Positions 1-5,116 of a stretch of 5,116 bases of DNA are shown piece by piece (position 1 is the stretch's first letter; each line of letters begins with the position of its first letter). The notes below the pieces were generated by a model. It did not search any database. It saw nothing but the letters and a program-made list of their open reading frames with translations, and had not been told where the DNA came from. The DNA comes from Thermoflexales bacterium (GTDB taxonomy: Bacteria > Chloroflexota > Anaerolineae > B4-G1 > SLSP01), in NCBI GenBank assembly GCA_015486785.1, contig WFQZ01000082.1:1-5116 (forward strand), read 5' to 3'. A program made the position numbers and the translations under genes.

Positions 1-33
1 ACCCTCACCGCAACCGTAGTTATCACATCCTAA
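1..33 (+). CDS. Possible 3' end of an upstream gene (partial), perhaps another M42 peptidase
   Basis: Frame 1 is open from the left edge and stops at TAA 31-33, encoding the ten residues TLTATVVITS. The stop lies 21 bases before the next start, similar to the short gaps further along the operon. The end resembles that of the third M42 gene (LLVATVETN): the 10-mer GCAACCGTAG at 10-19 recurs at 3165-3174 in the same codon phase, giving Ala-Thr-Val in both, six or seven residues before the end of each protein. This raises the possibility of a further M42 copy upstream. Only ten codons are visible, so both the existence and the identity of the gene are inference. Confidence 0.35.
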   Translation, partial: TLTATVVITS

Positions 34-43
34 CTTACAGGAC

Positions 44-49
44 GAGGAG
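44..49 (+). promoter_or_regulatory. Ribosome binding site of the first M42 gene
   Basis: GAGGAG lies five bases upstream of ATG 55, with a T-run (50-54) between them. It supports the ATG as the true start. No convincing -35/-10 pair is visible in the short upstream stretch, so the promoter probably lies left of the window. Confidence 0.75.
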
Positions 50-54
50 TTTTT

Positions 55-1125
55 ATGGAAACCTTAGACCTCATCAAAACGCTCAGCGAAGCAACCGGGC
101 CTTCAGGATACGAAGGCTCGGTTCGTGAAATTATACGCACGCTCTGGGAGCCTTGGAGTGATGCAGTGCGCAGCGATGCGATGGGCAACCTCATCGCCTA
201 TCAATATGGCTCAGGCCCGGAGCCGCGCCCGGTGATTATGGCCGCCGCGCACATGGACGAGATCGCCCTCATCGTGACCGGCATAGAACGGAGCTTCCTG
301 CGCATCCAAGCCATCGGCGGGATAGACCGCCGCGTGCTGTTAGGGCAAGAAGTCACCGTACACGGGAAACGTCCCTTGTCGGGCATCATCGCCAGCCGCC
401 CGCCCCACGTCCGTCCGGCGGAGGAACGCGGTAAGCCCGTCCCCTGGGAACAACTGTTCGTGGATACCGGACTCCCGGAGGAGTCCCTGAAACAAATCGT
501 GCAAGTAGGCGATGCCATCACCCTGAGCGGAGAGATGCGCGAGCTGCAAAATCACCTGGTGGCCGGAAAAGCGATGGACAATCGCGCCTCTGTCGCCGCC
601 GTCACGCTGGCCCTGGAGGCCCTGCGGCATCGGGAGCACGCCTGGGATTTCTGCGCCGTCGCCACCGTGCAAGAGGAAGTCGGGCTAAAAGGGGCCATCA
701 CCGGCGCGTATGGCGTAGCGCCCGCTCTAGCCGTCGCCCTCGACGTGACCTTTGGGCAACAATACAACGACAGCAAACGCGGCACGTTCTCGCTGGGGAA
801 AGGGCCGACCATCGGCCTGGGGCCGAACTTTCATCCCCAAGTAGTGGAGCGATTACGCCAGGCAGCCGAAAAAGAAGAGATTCCCTTCCAAATTGAACCG
901 ACCCCCGGTTCCAGCGGCACCGACGCTTGGGGCATCCAGGTCGCCCGCGAAGGCATCCCCACCGGCTTGCTCTCCATCCCGGTCCGCTACATGCACCAGC
1001 CGATAGAGGTAGTGGACTTGCATGACATTGAGCGGGCCGCCCGTCTCTTAGCGGCATTTGTAACCCAATTGACTGCGGAATATCGCCCCACCTGGGACGC
1101 CCCCTCATCCACTGACGAAAACTAA
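55..1125 (+). CDS. M42 family metallopeptidase (TET-type aminopeptidase), copy 1
   Basis: This is a predicted cytosolic di-metal (Zn/Co type) aminopeptidase that removes N-terminal residues from peptides; no signal peptide or membrane segment is seen. At 356 residues it is full length for the family. It opens with the family-typical ATGPSGYEG (13-21). The predicted metal ligands are all present: His66 in AAHMDEIALIV, Asp175 in GKAMDNR, Glu208 in VQEEVGLKGA, Asp230 in ALDVTFG and His314 in RYMHQP. The catalytic partners Asp68 and Glu207 are also there. GGID at 88-91 and GTDAWGIQ near 288-295 fit the fold. It differs from the other copies in having GPNFHP (256-261) and a charged tail of about 16 residues. 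Members are often mislabelled endoglucanase or CelM. The family call is very secure; the peptide specificity is unknown. Confidence 0.95.
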   Translation: METLDLIKTLSEATGPSGYEGSVREIIRTLWEPWSDAVRSDAMGNLIAYQYGSGPEPRPVIMAAAHMDEIALIVTGIERSFLRIQAIGGIDRRVLLGQEVTVHGKRPLSGIIASRPPHVRPAEERGKPVPWEQLFVDTGLPEESLKQIVQVGDAITLSGEMRELQNHLVAGKAMDNRASVAAVTLALEALRHREHAWDFCAVATVQEEVGLKGAITGAYGVAPALAVALDVTFGQQYNDSKRGTFSLGKGPTIGLGPNFHPQVVERLRQAAEKEEIPFQIEPTPGSSGTDAWGIQVAREGIPTGLLSIPVRYMHQPIEVVDLHDIERAARLLAAFVTQLTAEYRPTWDAPSSTDEN

Positions 1126-1136
1126 GGAATATACTC

Positions 1137-2180
1137 ATGGAAAACCTGGTACACACCCTGGAAGTTTTATCCAACGCCTTTGGCCCCTCAGGGAGCGAGA
1201 TGGAAGTGCGCCAACTCGTCCGCGAGCGGACGGAGGCGCACGCGCAACAAGCCTACGTTGACGCGCTGGGGAATCTACTCCTCACCAAGCGCGGCACCAA
1301 GCGCGACCTGCACGTGATGGTTTCGGCGCACATGGACGAAGTCGGCTTGATGGTGGTGGGATACACCCAAGGGAACTTGCGCGTGGCCACCATCGGCGGC
1401 ATTGATCCCAGCATCCTGCCGGGGCTGCACGTGCTGGTAGGACGCAAAAAGCATCCCGGCGTGATCGGCGTGCAAGCAATCCACCGCACCTCCCACAAAT
1501 CGCGGGAACAATCCCCCGACATAGAGGACTTGGCCGTGGACATTGGGGCACAAAGCGAGGAAGAGGCCCGCAAGCTGGCCCCGCTAGGCACCCCGATCAT
1601 CTTCGCCACCCGTTTCCACGCCGTCGAGCGGATGTGCTCCGGCAAAGCATTTGACAATCGCGCCGGCTGCACCGTGCTCACTGAACTCCTGCAAGGAGAT
1701 CCGTTCCCCTGCGATGTCACCGGGGCCTTCACCGTGCAAGAGGAAGTGGGCTTACGCGGGGCCGGCGTGGCCGCCTACGCCATCTCCCCGGACCTCGCCA
1801 TCGTGCTGGAAGGCACCGTGGCCGACGACCTGCCCAAGAAAGAGTCAGACGTCAGCCCCACCACCGAGCTGGGCAAAGGCCCGGCCATCACCGTCAAAGA
1901 TCGCTCCTACGTCACCTACCCGCCGCTGCTGCGGCATGTCATCCGCACCGCGCAAGAGATGCACATTCCCTACCAGATCAAGCAGCCGGGCGTGAGCGGC
2001 ACCGAAAGCGGCGCGATTCATCGTGTGGGCGTAGGCATTCCCTCCATCACCATCTCCGTCCCCTGCCGCTACATTCACAGCCCGGTCTCGCTGCTCAAGC
2101 TGGACGATCTGGAGAACACGATCCGCCTGATTCAGGCCGTTCTGAGCACGCTGCCTTCAGACATCCTGAAAATCAAGTAG
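1137..2180 (+). CDS. M42 family metallopeptidase (TET-type aminopeptidase), copy 2
   Basis: This second M42 peptidase starts 11 bases after copy 1. Its ribosome binding sequence AAGGAA (1124-1129) overlaps the preceding stop codon, which suggests translational coupling. The 347 residues cover the whole family length: FGPSGSE (15-21), His65 and Asp67 in SAHMDEVGLMVV, Asp173 in GKAFDNR, Glu202/Glu203 in VQEEVGLRGA and His314 in RYIHSP. The fourth metal position carries Glu225 (IVLEGT) where the neighbours have Asp. Glu is a tolerated alternative ligand in this peptidase clan, so activity is expected. A second Asp-to-Glu change appears in SGTESGAIH (Glu290). These changes suggest a substrate or metal preference different from copies 1 and 3. 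It is cytosolic by absence of a signal sequence. The family is certain; the exact specificity (acidic, neutral or basic residue) cannot be read from sequence alone. Confidence 0.95.
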   Translation: MENLVHTLEVLSNAFGPSGSEMEVRQLVRERTEAHAQQAYVDALGNLLLTKRGTKRDLHVMVSAHMDEVGLMVVGYTQGNLRVATIGGIDPSILPGLHVLVGRKKHPGVIGVQAIHRTSHKSREQSPDIEDLAVDIGAQSEEEARKLAPLGTPIIFATRFHAVERMCSGKAFDNRAGCTVLTELLQGDPFPCDVTGAFTVQEEVGLRGAGVAAYAISPDLAIVLEGTVADDLPKKESDVSPTTELGKGPAITVKDRSYVTYPPLLRHVIRTAQEMHIPYQIKQPGVSGTESGAIHRVGVGIPSITISVPCRYIHSPVSLLKLDDLENTIRLIQAVLSTLPSDILKIK

Positions 2181-2183
2181 AAA

Positions 2184-2189
2184 AAGGAG
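2184..2189 (+). promoter_or_regulatory. Ribosome binding site fixing a GTG start
   Basis: AAGGAG sits six bases upstream of GTG 2196, inside the 15-base gap after copy 2. It selects GTG as the start of copy 3. The resulting N-terminus (MDLKLLEKLTQTFGPSGYEG) aligns with the starts of the other two copies. Confidence 0.8.
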
Positions 2190-2195
2190 CCAACC

Positions 2196-3185
2196 GTGGA
2201 CCTAAAACTTTTGGAGAAATTGACCCAAACCTTCGGCCCTTCGGGCTACGAAGGGGAAATCCGCGCCGCGATCCGCGAGGAAGTTGCCTCGCTAGGCGAC
2301 GAACTCTACGTAGACCGACTGGGCAGCCTGGTCGTGCATCGGCGCAGCGCAGCGCCACAAGCGAAGAAACTGCTTCTGGCCGCGCACATGGATGAGATCG
2401 GATTGATGGTCACACACATTGAAGAAAAAGGCTTTCTGCGCTTCACCAACATCGGGGGATTGTATCCCCTCCACCACATCGGGGGACGAGTACGATTTGC
2501 CAATGGACTCATCGGCACCATCTACGTGGAACGGCGCGAAGACCGCAGCCAGGCCCCGCAGCTCAAGCACCTCTACATTGACGTGGGCGCCAAGAGCCGC
2601 GAGGATTGTCCGGTCGCCGTCGGCGATCCCGGCGTGTTCGTCGGGTCGCTGGTGCAGCAAAACGGGCGGCTGATCAGCAAGACCATGGACGACCGCATCG
2701 GCTGCTACGTGCTCATTGAAATGCTGCGCCAAATCCAAGCCCCGGCCTATGACCTGTACGTCGTCTTCAGCACCCAGGAAGAAGTCACCCTGGCCGGAGC
2801 GCGAACCTCCACCTACCGCATTGCCCCCGACATCGCCATCTCCGTGGACGTGACCTTGACGGGCGACACACCCAAAGCTCTGCCGATGGCCGTGGAGTTG
2901 GGGAAAGGCCCCGCCGTCAAAGTGAAAGACAGCGGCATGATCGCCCATCCAACCGTGCGCCAGATGCTCATTGACGCGGCGCAGCAAGCCGACGTCCCCT
3001 ACCAACTCGAAGTGCTCCAGGGCGGCACCACCGACGCGATGGCCATGCAACTGGTGCGGGAAGGCATCCCCAGCGGCTGCCTCAGCATCCCCAGCCGCTT
3101 CGTGCATAGCCCCTCGGAAATGGTGGACGAGGCCGACGTAGAAAACGCCATCAAACTGCTGGTAGCAACCGTAGAAACAAATTAG
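2196..3185 (+). CDS. M42 family metallopeptidase (TET-type aminopeptidase), copy 3
   Basis: This is the third and shortest M42 peptidase (329 residues, GTG start). It has FGPSGYEG (13-20), His64 and Asp66 in AAHMDEIGLMV, Asp165 in KTMDDR, Glu195/Glu196 in STQEEVTLAGA, Asp218 in ISVDVTLTGDTP and His304 in RFVHSP, so all five predicted metal ligands and both catalytic residues are kept. IDVGAKSRED (128-137) and VELGKGPAVKVKDS are close to the usual family pattern, making this the most canonical copy (YsdC/FrvX-like style). Family members form tetrahedral dodecamers that process peptides in the cytosol. It starts 15 bases after copy 2 and is followed 18 bases later by rsfS, so co-transcription is likely. 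Whether the three copies form separate or mixed particles is unknown. Confidence 0.95.
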   Translation: MDLKLLEKLTQTFGPSGYEGEIRAAIREEVASLGDELYVDRLGSLVVHRRSAAPQAKKLLLAAHMDEIGLMVTHIEEKGFLRFTNIGGLYPLHHIGGRVRFANGLIGTIYVERREDRSQAPQLKHLYIDVGAKSREDCPVAVGDPGVFVGSLVQQNGRLISKTMDDRIGCYVLIEMLRQIQAPAYDLYVVFSTQEEVTLAGARTSTYRIAPDIAISVDVTLTGDTPKALPMAVELGKGPAVKVKDSGMIAHPTVRQMLIDAAQQADVPYQLEVLQGGTTDAMAMQLVREGIPSGCLSIPSRFVHSPSEMVDEADVENAIKLLVATVETN

Positions 3186-3191
3186 CCACTT

Positions 3192-3199
3192 AAAGGAGG
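3192..3199 (+). promoter_or_regulatory. Strong ribosome binding site fixing the GTG start of rsfS
   Basis: AAAGGAGG is an almost complete anti-16S match, four bases upstream of GTG 3204. The spacing is slightly short. It is the strongest ribosome binding site in the operon, so rsfS is probably translated independently of the upstream gene. Confidence 0.8.
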
Positions 3200-3203
3200 C
3201 TTA

Positions 3204-3554
3204 GTGGACAGTTTAGAATTAGCACATTACATCACCGAGATCATCGTGGATAAACAAGGGGAAGACGTGTTGGTCCTAGACCTGCACGACATCACCACCA
3301 TCACCGACTACTTCGTCATCTGCTCCGGCACATCCCGCCGTCACCTGGACGCGCTGCAAAGCGCAATCCGCGAGGGACTCAAAAAATCGGAATGGAGCTT
3401 GCTCCCCAACAGCCTGGAAGGCACCCCGGACTCAGGCTGGATTCTGCTGGACTATAACGGCGTCATCGTCCACCTGTTTGAACCGGACACCCGCAGCTAC
3501 TACGACCTGGAAGGTCTGTGGAAAAGCGGGCGCACCGTAACGCACATCCAATAG
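3204..3554 (+). CDS. rsfS: Ribosomal silencing factor RsfS (Iojap/RsfS family)
   Basis: RsfS binds protein uL14 on the large ribosomal subunit and blocks joining with the small subunit, lowering translation in stationary phase or starvation. The 116-residue product is full length for the family. Hallmarks seen are ITDYFVICSGTSRRHLDAL (33-51), EGTPDSGWILLDYNGVIVHLF (72-92) and RSYYDLEGLW (97-106). The start is GTG, set by a strong ribosome binding site. In many bacteria rsfS sits beside nadD or other ribosome and NAD genes; here it instead follows three M42 peptidases by 18 bases and is the last gene before a terminator. That placement suggests co-expression with peptide turnover, which is inference. 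Older names are ybeB and Iojap-like protein. Confidence 0.95.
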   Translation: MDSLELAHYITEIIVDKQGEDVLVLDLHDITTITDYFVICSGTSRRHLDALQSAIREGLKKSEWSLLPNSLEGTPDSGWILLDYNGVIVHLFEPDTRSYYDLEGLWKSGRTVTHIQ

Positions 3555-3568
3555 TGCCGTTTCCCCGC

Positions 3569-3600
3569 AAAGCCCGTCAGCCGACGGGCTTTGTTGCTTT
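3569..3600 (+). terminator. Rho-independent terminator ending the M42-rsfS operon
   Basis: A perfect 10-bp inverted repeat, AAAGCCCGTC (3569-3578) and GACGGGCTTT (3583-3592), encloses the four-base loop AGCC. It is followed by the T-rich tail GTTGCTTT. It begins 14 bases after the rsfS stop and fits entirely in the 46-base gap between the convergent genes. On the minus strand the hairpin is followed by GCGGGG rather than a T-run, so only weak bidirectional action is expected. Confidence 0.85.
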
Positions 3601-5116
3601 CTATGAGCTTGCCGGTAAGACGTAATGTATCCCCCGCCCTTGACCGCGCCGCGATAGGACGCCCCGCTCCACAAGCCCCATCAGCACCCGCTTGGCCGTG
3701 GAGCGTGAAATATGCGCCACTTCCATCAGCCTGCTGGTCGTCACTTTGCCCTCCTGGCGCACAAGCTCCAACGCCTGATACTCGTCCGGCGACAAGTCGC
3801 CCCGGATCGCTGCCGGGAGGGGAATGGTCACCAAAGACTCGTCGCGGGATTGAGAAGCACACTCCGCCAAGGCGGGGATCTCAGTACGCAACGCCTCGTA
3901 CCATTTGAGTTCATCATCCAGCCCGGCCCGCTGGCTAATTTCATAGCCCTCGCCCCAGTGATAGCAAGCAGCTTCCACCTCACCCAAGGCCGTCAAAGCC
4001 TCGGCCAGATTGTAATGAGCTTGCGATTGCCCGCGCGGCAAGTCGATTTCCCGGAAAATGGCGAGGCTCTTTTGGTAGCGCGACACAGCTTCTTGTAAAT
4101 GCTCCGCCACGTGATAGGCGATCCCGATATCCATTTCCACGGTGGCCATCGCCTCACGGCTGCCCAGCATCCGAAAAGTCTCGTAGGCGTCATGGTATGC
4201 GGCAACGGCTTGATGCAGGTCGCCCTTGCGCGAGTAGATCAAGCCCAGATTGCTGCGCAGTTCGGCCACGCCACGGCTATCCCCGTTCTCCTCCCGCAAA
4301 GCCATCGCCTTTTGAATGTGCGCGATGGCGCGGTCGTAATCCTTCTGCTGACGGTAGAGACTTGCCAGCGCGTTATGGACATCCGCCCGCCGACGCCAGA
4401 GCGTCACATGCCCCCGCGCCGCTTGTGGCTGCTCAACCTCATAGAGCACGGTGAGCAGATCGGACTCGGCGCGGCTCCAGTCGCGATCATAGATGTAGAG
4501 CCAAGCCCGATTCGTGAGCAAGTCAGCCCGCTCCGGGTGACCGGGCGCGAGCAACTCGTCGGCGCGATTGTAGTAATCGAGTGCCCTCTGGCGGTTGTGA
4601 TCCTCAAAGAGCTTGGCCAAACGCAGATAAATCCGCCCCCGCTGAACGTCGTTGGCCGCAACGCGCAACGCACTCTCCAGCACCTGAAGGGCCTCATTCC
4701 GCGCCCCGTTCCGACTCCACAGATCGCCCAAGAGAATCTGCACATCGCCCCAACGTTCCGGCGGCAACTGATGCCGAGAAAATTCGCTCAGCGCCTCGCG
4801 CATAGCGTCAAACTCCAGCTCATCGACCAACGTCTCCGCGTTTCCCAACAACAAGTCCGCCGCTTTGAGGTGCTGTCCGCCCATCAGCAAGTGCCACGCG
4901 GCCTCGATGAAATATCCGCGCTTCTGGTAAAAACGCGCCGCCCGCCAGTGACGCGCCGCCTGAACATCCACCGGCTGGCGTGCATGGACAAAATCCCGAA
5001 TCGGCTGCGGCAAAATCAAGCTCCGGTCGTCCACCACCTGGAAGATGCGCTGCGAAAGCAAGTAATTCAACGTAGACGCCCCCGGCCACGCCTCCTCCTG
5101 CCGCGCCATCTCAACC
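3601..5116 (-). CDS. TPR-repeat protein with C-terminal winged helix, likely STAND/MalT-like regulator (5' partial)
   Basis: The reading frame stays open to the right edge. The ATG at 5109-5107 lacks a good ribosome binding site, so the true start most likely lies outside the window. Numbered from that ATG (502 residues), residues 12-90 (VVDDRSLILPQPIRDFVHARQ, then HWRAARFYQKRGYFIEAAWHLLMGG) resemble the winged-helix and helical linker that follow the NTPase of MalT/LuxR-type STAND proteins. Tetratricopeptide-like helices then run from about 121 to 394, with clear units near 121-154, 156-190, 241-274, 281-314, 321-354 and 361-394. After a linker, residues 437-499 form a winged helix-turn-helix (VTTSRLMEVAHISRSTAKRVLMGLVERGVLSRRG), ending GIHYVL. 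TPRs usually bind partner proteins or effectors, and the terminal winged helix suggests DNA binding. The NTPase domain is inferred, not seen. Its target is unknown, and its convergent orientation gives no operon link to the peptidases. Confidence 0.85.
   Translation of the reverse strand, partial: VEMARQEEAWPGASTLNYLLSQRIFQVVDDRSLILPQPIRDFVHARQPVDVQAARHWRAARFYQKRGYFIEAAWHLLMGGQHLKAADLLLGNAETLVDELEFDAMREALSEFSRHQLPPERWGDVQILLGDLWSRNGARNEALQVLESALRVAANDVQRGRIYLRLAKLFEDHNRQRALDYYNRADELLAPGHPERADLLTNRAWLYIYDRDWSRAESDLLTVLYEVEQPQAARGHVTLWRRRADVHNALASLYRQQKDYDRAIAHIQKAMALREENGDSRGVAELRSNLGLIYSRKGDLHQAVAAYHDAYETFRMLGSREAMATVEMDIGIAYHVAEHLQEAVSRYQKSLAIFREIDLPRGQSQAHYNLAEALTALGEVEAACYHWGEGYEISQRAGLDDELKWYEALRTEIPALAECASQSRDESLVTIPLPAAIRGDLSPDEYQALELVRQEGKVTTSRLMEVAHISRSTAKRVLMGLVERGVLSRRGQGRGIHYVLPASS

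Noticed and set aside
1..54. A promoter for the M42 operon
   Set aside because: No spaced -35/-10 pair is convincing, and the stretch may be coding for most of its length.
2292..3107. Long 271-residue open frame on the minus strand opposite the third M42 gene
   Set aside because: It lies wholly antisense to a gene with all family motifs, has His/Gly/Asp-rich composition typical of antisense reading of GC-rich codons, and shows no recognisable domain.
55..3185. Endoglucanase/cellulase (CelM) function for the M42 genes
   Set aside because: This is a historical label carried by many M42 entries. The visible metal-ligand pattern is that of aminopeptidases, and no glycoside hydrolase motif or secretion signal is seen.
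3591..4098. Plus-strand open frames at 3591-3908 and 3712-4098
   Set aside because: Both are antisense to the well-supported TPR/winged-helix gene, lack ribosome binding sites, and encode low-complexity Pro/Arg/Ser-rich or unrecognisable sequence.
5107..5109. ATG as the start codon of the minus-strand TPR gene
   Set aside because: The frame remains open upstream to the window edge, no good ribosome binding site precedes it, and the N-terminal sequence looks like the middle of a STAND protein, so the gene is treated as 5' partial.

Overview
The window looks like bacterial chromosome from a moderately GC-rich organism (around 60% by eye), with tight co-directional gene packing, clear Shine-Dalgarno sites and two GTG starts. 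The gene content (tandem M42 aminopeptidases, a bacterial ribosomal silencing factor RsfS, and a large TPR regulator of the MalT/STAND kind) would fit Chloroflexota of the Anaerolineae type. That placement is inference from gene style only; no rRNA or lineage-specific marker is present.

Layout. Positions 1-33 may hold the last codons of an upstream gene. Positions 55-3554 are a compact plus-strand gene run, almost certainly one operon. It contains three consecutive paralogous M42-family metallopeptidases (55-1125, 1137-2180, 2196-3185) followed by rsfS (3204-3554). The gaps between them are 11, 15 and 18 bases, and each of genes 2-4 has a purine-rich ribosome binding site in the gap. A 10-bp perfect hairpin with a T-rich tail (3569-3600) ends the operon. 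A convergent minus-strand gene fills 3601 to the right edge. It encodes tetratricopeptide repeats followed by a C-terminal winged helix, and it is cut at its 5' end by the window boundary.

How the genes may work together. M42 enzymes are cytosolic di-metal aminopeptidases that, where characterised, assemble into large tetrahedral (TET) particles and trim peptides released by proteasome-like proteases. All three copies keep the full set of metal-binding and catalytic positions, yet differ around the active site, so they look like active enzymes with different specificities rather than redundant or decayed copies. RsfS blocks joining of ribosomal subunits during nutrient limitation. Its place at the end of the peptidase run suggests co-expression of peptide recycling and translational shutdown, but this is inference from arrangement alone.

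No RNA gene, CRISPR array, insertion sequence or phage feature is visible. The most interesting signals are the triple M42 cluster with a possible fourth copy just upstream, the paired Asp-to-Glu changes in the second copy, the peptidase-rsfS linkage, and the truncated TPR/winged-helix regulator.
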